From Flavobacteriales bacterium (lineage in GTDB: Bacteria; Bacteroidota; Bacteroidia; Flavobacteriales; JADGDT01): a stretch of 33,355 nucleotides of DNA. Location: contig JAGLEB010000042.1 of the NCBI GenBank assembly GCA_023145275.1, positions 1 to 33,355 of the forward strand. The letters run 5' to 3'. This document shows positions 7,904-15,378 of this stretch, in pieces. The translations under genes and the position numbers were made by a program. Under the pieces are notes generated by a model. That model had not been told where the DNA came from and ran no database searches. It saw only the letters and a program-made list of their open reading frames with translations. Every line of letters starts with the position of its first letter. The stretch's first letter is position 1.

Positions 7904-8155
7904 ATGCAAGTTTCCGTAGATATTAGTTTATATCCATTAAAAGAAGAATTTAAAGCACCAATAAAAGATTTTATTAATAAGATCGATAAACATGGTGGCT
8001 TTAAGGTTAAACGTAATAATATGAGCACCTCCATTTTTGGAGATTATAAAGAGATAATGCACTGGTTGACCGATAATATGGAGCTGACTTTGATGGATGA
8101 TGAAAATGCCATTTTTGTTATTAAGGTAGTTGGAGGAGACTATTTTCGCGAATAG
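7904..8155 (+). CDS. Thiamine-binding protein, YkoF/MTH1187 family
   Basis: An 83-residue ferredoxin-like single domain of the family named for YkoF and MTH1187, several members of which bind thiamine or related hydroxymethylpyrimidine compounds. The opening VSVDISLYPL, the central KVKRNNMSTSIFGDYKEIM and the C-terminal IFVIKVVG are diagnostic. The stop is directly followed by the ATG of the PnuC-type transporter (8156), which implies translational coupling and a shared substrate. No TPP riboswitch is visible in the 93 bp upstream, so control by thiamine pyrophosphate RNA sensing is unlikely here. Confidence 0.85.
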   Translation: MQVSVDISLYPLKEEFKAPIKDFINKIDKHGGFKVKRNNMSTSIFGDYKEIMHWLTDNMELTLMDDENAIFVIKVVGGDYFRE

Positions 8156-8788
8156 ATGAGCGACATTGTACATATACTCTTTAGCCAGTACGAAAACTAT
8201 TCAAATTTTGATATTGCTTTAGAAGCATTCGCAACAATTTTTGGTTTACTAAGTGTTTGGTTTGCGATTAAAGAAAATATTCTTGTTTTTCCAACGGGTA
8301 TTATTAATACTTCAATATACGTTTATATCTTGTTTTTTGCTGGCTTATTTGGCGACATGTCAATTAATGCTTACTATTTTTACATGAGTTTTTACGGTTG
8401 GTACAAGTGGACTAGAAAGACTGATGACTCACATTTTATTCCGATACGATATTCTACATCAAAGGAAAAGCTTTATTCTGTTATTCTATTAGTTGTTTCG
8501 TACGTATTGTTGTTTTATATCCTTAAGAATTTTACTTCAAGCTCAGTGCCTAAAATTGATGCACTTACTACTTCAATGTTTTTTGTAGGAATGTGGTTAA
8601 TGGCAAAAAAAATAATAGATAATTGGATTTATTGGATTATTGCCGACCTAATTACTATTCCTTTATATATTTACAAAGGTCTTACTATCACAGCTTTTCA
8701 ATATTTAGTATTTACGATACTTGCAGTAATGGGATATATCGCATGGAAAAAACAAATAGAACAACAGAAGGAAACGTTGCTAGAGTAG
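8156..8788 (+). CDS. PnuC-family vitamin transporter (likely PnuT, thiamine)
   Basis: Inner-membrane facilitator of the PnuC family; relatives carry nicotinamide riboside (PnuC), thiamine (PnuT) or riboflavin (PnuX), and transport is made one-way by phosphorylation inside the cell. The 210 residues contain about seven hydrophobic segments and the family core INTSIYVYILFFAGLFGDMSINAYYFYMSFYGWYKW near 43-78. A thiamine-binding YkoF-like gene abuts it and a NadR-like kinase gene overlaps its end by 46 bp. The first neighbour argues for thiamine, the second fits nicotinamide riboside or a repurposed kinase. Family confident, substrate inferred. Confidence 0.88.
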   Translation: MSDIVHILFSQYENYSNFDIALEAFATIFGLLSVWFAIKENILVFPTGIINTSIYVYILFFAGLFGDMSINAYYFYMSFYGWYKWTRKTDDSHFIPIRYSTSKEKLYSVILLVVSYVLLFYILKNFTSSSVPKIDALTTSMFFVGMWLMAKKIIDNWIYWIIADLITIPLYIYKGLTITAFQYLVFTILAVMGYIAWKKQIEQQKETLLE

Positions 8789-9303
8789 TGCTCTTTGGCC
8801 CTGAATCTACGGGGAAAAGTACATTGTCAAGATTACTAGCTGATAGTTATAAAACGGTTTATGTACTTGAATATCTCAGATATTTTGCACAGGATAAATA
8901 TGAAAAGGGCCTCAATCTTGTTTTCGAAGACAATTTGAAAATAGTTGAAGGACAATTGCGCTTAGAGGCTGAGGCTAGAAAACATGCTGATAAAGTATTG
9001 TTTTCAGATACTGATGTTCTTCAATCAATTGTGTATTCGATAGAGTATTATGGTAAAGTGCAGAATAGTTTAATTGACTTAGCAAATAGCAATAGTGATA
9101 TGGATTTATACTTGCTCTTGAGTGCTGATATACCCTGGGAGAAAGATGTTTTGAGAGATAAACCAAATGACAGAGAACGTTTGTTTGGTGTTTTCGAAGC
9201 TACTTTAAAAAAATATAATAAGAACTATGTTGTTATCAGTGGGCTTGGAGATGAAAGGTTGAAGAATGCAAAAAAATATATCAATCAATTTCTATTAGGC
9301 TGA
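8743..9303 (+). CDS. NadR-like P-loop nucleoside/vitamin kinase (AAA_28)
   Basis: A 186-residue P-loop protein resembling the ribosylnicotinamide-kinase domain of NadR, without NadR's adenylyltransferase or DNA-binding domains. The Walker A is GPESTGKST at 19-27, with the GPES opening characteristic of NadR; YLRYFAQD and DTDVLQS follow as expected of substrate and Walker B regions. The likely job is to phosphorylate the compound imported by the overlapping PnuC-type gene and so trap it. I chose ATG 8743, which overlaps pnuC by 46 bp. A GTG at 8788 that overlaps the pnuC stop (TAGTG) is an alternative, but it would clip the first beta strand. Confidence 0.82.
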   Translation: MEKTNRTTEGNVARVVLFGPESTGKSTLSRLLADSYKTVYVLEYLRYFAQDKYEKGLNLVFEDNLKIVEGQLRLEAEARKHADKVLFSDTDVLQSIVYSIEYYGKVQNSLIDLANSNSDMDLYLLLSADIPWEKDVLRDKPNDRERLFGVFEATLKKYNKNYVVISGLGDERLKNAKKYINQFLLG

Positions 9304-9305
9304 TT

Positions 9306-9524
9306 TTATCTTTTAATACACTCAAATTGATTCTTGTAGATATGGTCAGTAGCCTTTATTTCGACCTTAAGAGTTGACATTTTAGATTCAATATGGTCTA
9401 ATTTATTATTGAGAACTTCTTCTTTAGCATTAGCCTGAAAACTTATATAAGATATACTGAGAGTAGTAGTTAGACCTAATAGTAAAAATGCCCCTAAAAT
9501 AACAAGATGATTGATTGAATCCAT
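9306..9524 (-). CDS. Small single-pass membrane protein with coiled-coil tail (72 aa)
   Basis: Convergent with the kinase gene, the two stops being 2 bp apart. The peptide has one hydrophobic helix (about residues 6-28) followed by a charged, heptad-like segment (KEEVLNNKLDHIESKMSTLKVEIKATDHIYKN) and a lone Cys near the end. It has a promoter-like upstream region with an inverted repeat. The layout resembles small membrane-anchored coiled-coil proteins. I recognise no family and assign no function; the composition and the leader make it a plausible real gene. Confidence 0.55.
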   Translation of the reverse strand: MDSINHLVILGAFLLLGLTTTLSISYISFQANAKEEVLNNKLDHIESKMSTLKVEIKATDHIYKNQFECIKR

Positions 9525-9534
9525 AACGTATATT

Positions 9535-9560
9535 TTTTCTTACAACCAAATGTAAGAAAA
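9535..9560. promoter_or_regulatory. Inverted repeat overlapping the promoter of the 72-aa gene
   Basis: TTTTCTTACA-accaaa-TGTAAGAAAA is a perfect 10-bp inverted repeat. On the minus strand TACATTTG at 9547-9554 matches the TAnnTTTG -7 consensus and lies inside it, 23 bp before the ATG. It could be an operator dyad or, if transcription starts further upstream, a leader hairpin. Confidence 0.45.
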
Positions 9561-9889
9561 TATCTCACATATGGTAGGGATCTTAGTGCGAAATATGCAT
9601 TTATTTTTAATATTTATGTTAATAAGTTGGGGGTGACTGGTAATTGTTGAATTTTATTTAATGAAATCGATTGGTTTTTAGTAAGATACGTTTTAGTATC
9701 AATTATGTTTCTCTTGTAGTCAAACTCTTAAAATATTGTTAATATTTACTTTTTGTAGGTTTTTAATCATATATATAACTTTATTAAAGGGTTGTTGTAC
9801 GAATATGATTACCTGTAATGTTTGTTTATCTTTTGTTTCTCTATGAATAAGTTTTGACTATTTTTGTCTTTTATTAACGAAATATAGAT
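9561..9889 (+). promoter_or_regulatory. AT-rich intergenic region with promoter for the mannosyltransferase gene
   Basis: No coding sequence is evident. Near the right end TATTTTTG at 9859-9866 matches TAnnTTTG, with a possible TTTG -33 element 23 bp before it. The predicted start, about 9873, leaves a 17-nt leader before the ATG at 9890. The rest is AT-rich without clear repeats. Confidence 0.5.
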
Positions 9890-10621
9890 ATGTCAGATAC
9901 TTTAGTTATTATTCCTACATATAATGAAAAGGAAAATATTGCAGCAATTATTCAAAAGGTCTTCTCATTGAGGAAAGATTTTGAGATTCTTGTTGTAGAT
10001 GATAATTCTCCAGATGGCACTTCTTATATTGTTGAGGAATTAATTGCTGAATATGCTGGAGAACTTCACATACTGAAGCGCAAGGGTAAAAATGGGCTAG
10101 GAACGGCCTATATCGCTGGTTTTAAATGGGCTTTAGAACGTAAGTACGAATATATGATTGAGATGGATGCCGACTTCTCCCATAATCCAGAAGATTTGGA
10201 AAGATTATATAATGCTTGTAAAGTTGATGGCGCTGAGGTATCTATAGGTTCTAGATATGTGCAAGGAGTAAACGTTGTAAATTGGCCAATGAAGAGGGTG
10301 CTGCTTTCATATTTTGCTTCAAAGTATGTGAAGGTTGTTACTTCACTTCCTTTAAATGATGCTACTGCAGGTTTTGTGTGTTATAATAGAATCGTTCTTG
10401 AAACAATTAATCTGGATAAGATTCGTTTTGTTGGATATGCTTTTCAGATAGAAATGAAATTTAAAGCTTGGAAATTTAAATTTAAAATTAAAGAGGTCCC
10501 GGTTATATTCACTGATAGAACTCTTGGCGAATCTAAGATGAGTAAAAGTATTATGACTGAAGCCATATTTGGTATAATAAACATGAAGTTTCGAAGTTTT
10601 TTTCAAGACTACAAAAGATAG
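9890..10621 (+). CDS. Polyprenol-phosphate mannosyltransferase, GT2 (Dpm1-like)
   Basis: Family 2 glycosyltransferase that moves a hexose, probably mannose, from a nucleotide sugar to a polyprenyl phosphate at the cytoplasmic face of the inner membrane. The 243 residues show the GT-A pattern: IIPTYNEKENI at 7-17, VVDDNSPDGT at 35-44, the metal-binding DAD at 93-95, and the acceptor-side RTLGESKMS near the C-terminus. It has no C-terminal transmembrane hairpin, so it belongs to the soluble Dpm1-like type. The following genes (dihydroorotase and DUF4296) are frequent companions in Bacteroidota. Sugar specificity is inferred from family resemblance only. Confidence 0.88.
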   Translation: MSDTLVIIPTYNEKENIAAIIQKVFSLRKDFEILVVDDNSPDGTSYIVEELIAEYAGELHILKRKGKNGLGTAYIAGFKWALERKYEYMIEMDADFSHNPEDLERLYNACKVDGAEVSIGSRYVQGVNVVNWPMKRVLLSYFASKYVKVVTSLPLNDATAGFVCYNRIVLETINLDKIRFVGYAFQIEMKFKAWKFKFKIKEVPVIFTDRTLGESKMSKSIMTEAIFGIINMKFRSFFQDYKR

Positions 10622-10678
10622 CTCAATCATAGAATATCATAAAAATGACAACTCTCTATATTTATAATAATTAAAGAT

Positions 10679-12025
10679 ATGTATAACTCTATTTTAATAA
10701 AGCACGCTTCAATCGTAAACGAAGGGAAAACTTTTTTAGCTGATGTGCTTATTGAGGATGGGAAAATTTCAAGTATTGCCGAAATGATTTCTCCAAAGTC
10801 TAATAAGACTAAAGTTATTAATGCCGATGGCCTTCACCTTTTACCTGGAGTAATTGATGATCAGGTTCATTTCAGAGACCCAGGTCTTACACATAAAGGA
10901 GATACTAATACAGAATCTAGAGCTGCTGTTGCAGGAGGTATAACGTCGTATATTGAAATGCCAAATACTAATCCTCAAACTACAACACAGGAGGCTTTAG
11001 ATTTAAAATTTGAGAATGCTAGAGTGAAATCACTAGTGAATTACTCTTTTATGCTTGGTGGTACAAACGACAATCTAAAGGAAATATTAAAAACTGATAA
11101 GAAGAGGGTAGCCGGACTGAAGTTGTTCCTTGGTTCGTCAACGGGAAATATGCTTGTTGATGATGAAAAAGTGCTAGAGAAAATTTTTTCTAATACCGAT
11201 TTGTTGATTTCTGTTCATTGCGAAGATGAAACTACTATAAAAGAGAATACTAGAATATATATCGAAAAGTATGGCGAGGATAATATACCAATGAGTGCTC
11301 ATCCTGAAATTAGGAGTGATAAAGCTTGTTATATTTCATCTTCAAAGGCTATTTCATTAGCTAAGAAAACTGGTGCAAGGCTTCATGTTTTTCACCTTTC
11401 AACCAAAATAGAGACAGCTCTTTTCTCTAATAAATTAGCATTAGCTGATAAAAAGATTACATCTGAGGTATGTGTGCATCACCTTTTGTTCGACAAAAGT
11501 CAATACGAAACTAAAGGGGCTTTGATAAAGTGGAACCCAGCAGTAAAATCGGTAGAAGATAGAGATGCTCTTTGGGAAGCTCTATTAGACGATAGAATTG
11601 ATGTTATAGCTACCGATCATGCACCTCATACTCTTGAGGAGAAAAATAACACCTATTTAAAGGCTCCGTCTGGTGGTCCTATGGTGCAACATGCATTAGT
11701 AGCGATGTTGGAATTTTATCATAAAGGAAAAATTTCAATAGAAAGAATAGTCGAAAAAATGAGTCATAATCCTGCCATCCTATTTGAAATAGAGAAGCGT
11801 GGTTATATTAGAGAAGGTTATTGGGCTGATTTGGTTCTCGTTGATCTCAGTTCACCTTGGACGGTTAAAAGGGAGAACATATTGTATAAATGTGGATGGT
11901 CTCCACTCGAAGGAAATACGTTTAGGTCTAAAGTGAATCATACTTTCGTAAATGGGCATCACGTGTATAAGACGGGTGAATTTGATGAAAATTATCGCGG
12001 CATGAGACTTAGTTTCGATAGGTAA
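10679..12025 (+). CDS. pyrC: Dihydroorotase, class I-like
   Basis: Cytosolic amidohydrolase of pyrimidine synthesis that cyclises carbamoyl-aspartate to dihydroorotate. The 448 residues show most of the binuclear zinc site: the lysine of GLKLFLG (Lys148, carboxylated in relatives), His180 in SVHCED, His239 in HVFHLS and the catalytic Asp313 in ATDHAPHT. Oddly, the usual DxHxHFR metal motif reads DDQVHFRDPG (60-69), so the first histidine is replaced by Gln62 while His64 remains. I believe Bacteroidota enzymes often share this, so the protein is probably active, but a non-catalytic paralogue cannot be excluded. It lies 57 bp after the mannosyltransferase gene. Confidence 0.9.
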   Translation: MYNSILIKHASIVNEGKTFLADVLIEDGKISSIAEMISPKSNKTKVINADGLHLLPGVIDDQVHFRDPGLTHKGDTNTESRAAVAGGITSYIEMPNTNPQTTTQEALDLKFENARVKSLVNYSFMLGGTNDNLKEILKTDKKRVAGLKLFLGSSTGNMLVDDEKVLEKIFSNTDLLISVHCEDETTIKENTRIYIEKYGEDNIPMSAHPEIRSDKACYISSSKAISLAKKTGARLHVFHLSTKIETALFSNKLALADKKITSEVCVHHLLFDKSQYETKGALIKWNPAVKSVEDRDALWEALLDDRIDVIATDHAPHTLEEKNNTYLKAPSGGPMVQHALVAMLEFYHKGKISIERIVEKMSHNPAILFEIEKRGYIREGYWADLVLVDLSSPWTVKRENILYKCGWSPLEGNTFRSKVNHTFVNGHHVYKTGEFDENYRGMRLSFDR

Positions 12026-12034
12026 ATCACTGTT

Positions 12035-12757
12035 ATGAAAAAGTTTTTCAGTTACATATTAATACTTTTTATACTCGGGTCATGTTCTTCGGAGCTTGAG
12101 AAGCCACAACCGTTTTTCGAGCATGATGAAATGGTTGCCTTAATGACAGATTTGAGTTTAGCTGAAGGTACAAGGATGTATGCTAGGCCCGATCATAAGG
12201 CCAATATAGATAATGACGATCCAAGTATTTCAGAATACTATGCACTAGTTCTTACAAAATATGACATTACACAAGCAGAACTAGATTCTATTAATGCTTG
12301 GTATATTCATTATCCTGAAGAGTATCAATCTATATTTAAAGCTGTTCTGGATAGCTTGAATAAGATGCAGGCCGAAGAAAAGGCTTTGAGAATTAAGAAA
12401 TCTAAAAAGTTGATAATTCCTAGAATGAGTAAAACAGATTCTATTAGACTTGAAGAAGTTAAATTAGATTCGTTGAGGCTTGAAAGAGATACTCTTAGAC
12501 TAGAAATTAGTATAATCGATTCTCTTATATTAATGGATGTAGATGATGATACATTAAAATCTAAAAATGCAAAGATAGATTCTCTAAACCTCAAAAGAGA
12601 TACCGTAAAAAATAAGTTATTTAAGATAGATTCACTTCTACTTAAACATGGAAGTATTGATTCTCTTACTCTAGGAATAGCACTAGACTCAATACTAGAT
12701 ACAACGATAAAAGCTGATTCATCTAAGACCAAGCCAGCGCTAAGAGTCTTAAGGTAA
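12035..12757 (+). CDS. DUF4296 domain lipoprotein
   Basis: A predicted lipoprotein: the signal peptide ends at the lipobox LGSC, with Cys17 as the lipid-bearing residue. Residues about 25-115 match the DUF4296 pattern (a helical domain with DEMVALMTDLSLAEG and the ITQAELDSINAWYIHYPEEY segment). Beyond it lies a long charged tail in which DSL/DSI recurs at roughly 8- to 20-residue intervals (135, 145, 162, 182, 199, 209, 218), probably an extended coiled coil. It starts 9 bp after the dihydroorotase stop, so the two are surely co-transcribed. The domain's function is unknown; placement with a polyprenol-sugar gene hints at the envelope. Confidence 0.88.
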   Translation: MKKFFSYILILFILGSCSSELEKPQPFFEHDEMVALMTDLSLAEGTRMYARPDHKANIDNDDPSISEYYALVLTKYDITQAELDSINAWYIHYPEEYQSIFKAVLDSLNKMQAEEKALRIKKSKKLIIPRMSKTDSIRLEEVKLDSLRLERDTLRLEISIIDSLILMDVDDDTLKSKNAKIDSLNLKRDTVKNKLFKIDSLLLKHGSIDSLTLGIALDSILDTTIKADSSKTKPALRVLR

Positions 12758-12868
12758 AAAGTAATACATTGCTGTATTCACGACATTTATGGAGATTGGC
12801 GATAAAGTGAACAACTTTAAGCTGATCTCTTTTTGGTAGAAAACGCTTTGCGAAAAATCTGAATTTAT

Positions 12869-14104
12869 ATGAGTCTATACATAAGATTACTAATAATAAC
12901 TTCAATATTTCTTTTAATAGATATCTACGCATTTCAAGCATTGCGTAGGATTACCAGCTACAAGTTAATTTACTTGCTTTACTGGGGCTCTTCATTGGGG
13001 GTTTTGGTAAATGCAAACTATGTAATGTTAAATTTTTCGAGATACGAAGGGCCTACTTTAGCTACTCTAAATGCCTCGGGTTGGTTGCTGCTACTGTATA
13101 TACCGAAGTTGATAATAGTGTTTGTGTTATTCGGAGAGGATATTATTAGGGTATTGCTTGCAATATGGAATTTTATTTATGAGAAGTTTTTTGGAGCCAA
13201 TAGAGATGTAGATTTTATTGCAGATAGGAGAAAGTTTATTAGTAAACTCGCTTTGGGTTTGTCTGTGATCCCGTTTTCGGCCATCATCTACGGAATATTT
13301 GAGGGGAAATATAACTTCAAGGTTATAAAACACGATATATGGTTTGACGATTTGCCAGAAGAATTTGACGGATTTAAAATAACTCAAATTTCGGATGTTC
13401 ATGCGGGTAGTTTCGATAATAAATCCAAGATAAGCTATGCTATGGATTTAATTAATGAGCAAGAATCAGATGTTATTGTGTTTACTGGAGATTTAGTGAA
13501 TAGTAAAGCTACAGAAATGTTGCCTTGGATTGATAGTTTTAAAAAATTAAAAGCTGAGAAAGGTAAGTTTAGCATTTTAGGAAATCACGATTATGGCGAT
13601 TATTTGAAGTGGAACACTAAACAGGATAAGATCGAAAACTTAAATAGATTAAAGGAGATTCAAGGTGAGATGGGTTTTGATCTACTGCTAAATTCAAATA
13701 GAACAATTAACAAAGGAGCTAGCAGCATCTCGCTTTTAGGTGTAGAAAATTGGGGGGTGAGATTCAAACAGAAAGGCGATCTAAATAAGTCTATGGAAGG
13801 TGTTGAAGATGGAGCTTTTAAAGTTTTGTTGTCGCATGATCCATCGCACTGGACTGAGGAAGTAAAAACTTATAAATCAAAAATACACTTGACCTTATCA
13901 GGGCATACTCACGGAATGCAGTTTGGTATCGAAATTCCTGGCTTTAGATGGAGTCCGGTGCAGTATATGTACAAACACTGGGCAGGTTTGTTTGAAGAGG
14001 CTGGGAGATATTTATATGTTAATAGAGGCTTTGGATTTCACGCCTTTCCTGGTAGAGTTGGTATTTGGCCCGAAATAACTGTAATACGATTAAGGAAGAA
14101 ATAA
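12869..14104 (+). CDS. Membrane-anchored metallophosphoesterase
   Basis: The N-terminal 145 residues contain three hydrophobic helices (about 5-25, 35-55 and 70-90) and a fourth at 125-142, and the C-terminal domain is a calcineurin-like phosphoesterase. Its dinuclear metal motifs are all present: SDVH (Asp176, His178), GDLV from 207, GNHD at 238-241, LSHDP and SGHTHG. Relatives such as YaeI/YkuE hydrolyse UDP- or lipid-linked phosphates, but the substrate is not predictable. Immediately before the last helix is RRKFISKLALG (120-130), which resembles a twin-arginine motif, so the catalytic domain may be moved across the membrane. The gene is separate from the upstream operon by 111 bp. Confidence 0.88.
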   Translation: MSLYIRLLIITSIFLLIDIYAFQALRRITSYKLIYLLYWGSSLGVLVNANYVMLNFSRYEGPTLATLNASGWLLLLYIPKLIIVFVLFGEDIIRVLLAIWNFIYEKFFGANRDVDFIADRRKFISKLALGLSVIPFSAIIYGIFEGKYNFKVIKHDIWFDDLPEEFDGFKITQISDVHAGSFDNKSKISYAMDLINEQESDVIVFTGDLVNSKATEMLPWIDSFKKLKAEKGKFSILGNHDYGDYLKWNTKQDKIENLNRLKEIQGEMGFDLLLNSNRTINKGASSISLLGVENWGVRFKQKGDLNKSMEGVEDGAFKVLLSHDPSHWTEEVKTYKSKIHLTLSGHTHGMQFGIEIPGFRWSPVQYMYKHWAGLFEEAGRYLYVNRGFGFHAFPGRVGIWPEITVIRLRKK

Positions 14105-14184
14105 AGGCTGAGTTCTAGATTATAAAATCTAGTTGCTTATGATAAAGCCCATTTTTTTTGAATAAATACAATATAGAACTTAAC

Positions 14185-14232
14185 TAAAAAATAAACAAAG
14201 ATGCCCCACCGAGAATTATCCCAATGAGGCAT
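14185..14232 (-). terminator. Intrinsic terminator of the B12 uptake operon
   Basis: On the minus strand the stem runs from AUGCCUCA to UGGGGCAU and continues inward as UUGGG/CUCGG with G-U pairs around an AUAAUU loop, 13 bp in all (14201-14232), then a T-rich tract (14185-14200). The wobble pairs become mismatches in plus-strand RNA, so it serves the minus strand and matches the end of the BtuG-like gene. Confidence 0.82.
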
Positions 14233-14291
14233 GTAGTTTGTGGTAGTGTTTGTATTTAATAAGAACAAATCACTTTGAATATGATATGGTG

Positions 14292-15368
14292 TTAGTTGCT
14301 GAAAACAACTCCGTTAGGCCCTATTCCTACAACGTAATGAGCAATCTCTTTTCCTGATGAGTCAAACGTTGTTACAGTACCATTACTTGAGTAGTTTGGC
14401 GCGATAGCTCCGTATATATTACCTTCATCATCTAGGTTAAATCCGTAGAATACTCCATCAACTATTGGTATTGCTGGTGCTATGCTTCCCGAAGTCTCTA
14501 TTGTGAATATTCCTATAACGCCGAAGCCACCACCGTAGAATAAATTTGTTCCATTTTTGTCAATCACAAGATTAGAGTAATGAACTGTTTGAGATAATTT
14601 AATTGGAGTGCCTAATTTTTTAGTGCTAGAATTAATCTCAATCAGATATGATGGGGTGTTTCCTATAGGATTCCAACTAGAATCGTAAAGTACATTACCG
14701 CTACATAATACCCATACATCACCATCAGAATCAACAACCATATGTTTTGGAGCCTCTACGTCTACTGGCAGGTTAAGAGTCATAGATAGTGTATTTGACT
14801 GCATGTTTACAATAGAGATAGTATTGCTCGTACTATTAGCAATCCAGATCTCGTTATTTACTTTTACAAGGCCCTCTGGTGCGTTGCCAACTTCAATTGT
14901 AGATCCAATGCTACCGTCATTTTTGTTAGCGATTTTTAAAGAACCTTTTTCTCCCCAACCATTCCATTGAGTTATGTAGAGAAAATCTCCATCTTCAATA
15001 ATATACCTTGGAGATTTAAGGTCCGCTATTACTCCAATTTCTTCAAAAGTATTAGCGTTTACAATTTCTACTTTATTTGAGTTGTTTACAACGAGATATG
15101 CCTTGTCGTCATTGTCAATCATCATAGATTGAAAGACATCGCCGAGGTTTCTTCCATTTACAGTTTTAAAAATATTAGACTGTGTCTTTCCTTCAGAATC
15201 TATAAAACTTACCGAAGCATTGCTATTTCCAAAGCTTCCTTCGTTCTGAATAAATACACCGTGTTCGTACGCTCCTTTTTCTTTTGGAGTATCATCATCT
15301 TTCTGACATGATGTAAAAGTACTTCCTATAATCAAGGCCGAAAGTAGTGCTGTGTTAAATCTGTTCAT
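14292..15368 (-). CDS. BtuG-like surface beta-propeller lipoprotein (YncE/DUF5074 type)
   Basis: A 358-residue lipoprotein with lipobox FTSC (Cys21) followed by QKDDD, an acidic stretch like the Bacteroidota surface-export signal. The mature part is made of repeated four-stranded blades with recurring patterns such as 'EIWIANSTSNTISIVN' and 'GDVWVLCSGN', a seven-bladed propeller by length. In Bacteroides, BtuG is such a propeller, sits on the cell surface over the BtuB receptor and binds cobalamin with extreme affinity. Here it follows a BtuB-like receptor by 10 bp, under a cobalamin riboswitch, so the same role is strongly suggested. Affinity and ligand remain untested. Confidence 0.82.
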   Translation of the reverse strand: MNRFNTALLSALIIGSTFTSCQKDDDTPKEKGAYEHGVFIQNEGSFGNSNASVSFIDSEGKTQSNIFKTVNGRNLGDVFQSMMIDNDDKAYLVVNNSNKVEIVNANTFEEIGVIADLKSPRYIIEDGDFLYITQWNGWGEKGSLKIANKNDGSIGSTIEVGNAPEGLVKVNNEIWIANSTSNTISIVNMQSNTLSMTLNLPVDVEAPKHMVVDSDGDVWVLCSGNVLYDSSWNPIGNTPSYLIEINSSTKKLGTPIKLSQTVHYSNLVIDKNGTNLFYGGGFGVIGIFTIETSGSIAPAIPIVDGVFYGFNLDDEGNIYGAIAPNYSSNGTVTTFDSSGKEIAHYVVGIGPNGVVFSN

Positions 15369-15378
15369 AATCTATTAA

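Noticed and set aside
8623..8742. Upstream ATG (8623) as start of the NadR-like kinase
   Set aside because: It would add 40 tyrosine-rich residues encoded inside the transporter gene that do not belong to the kinase family.
12325..12732. 135-codon minus-strand frame opposite the DUF4296 gene
   Set aside because: Its Ser-Ile-Leu-rich repeats mirror the DSL repeats of the real gene read backwards.
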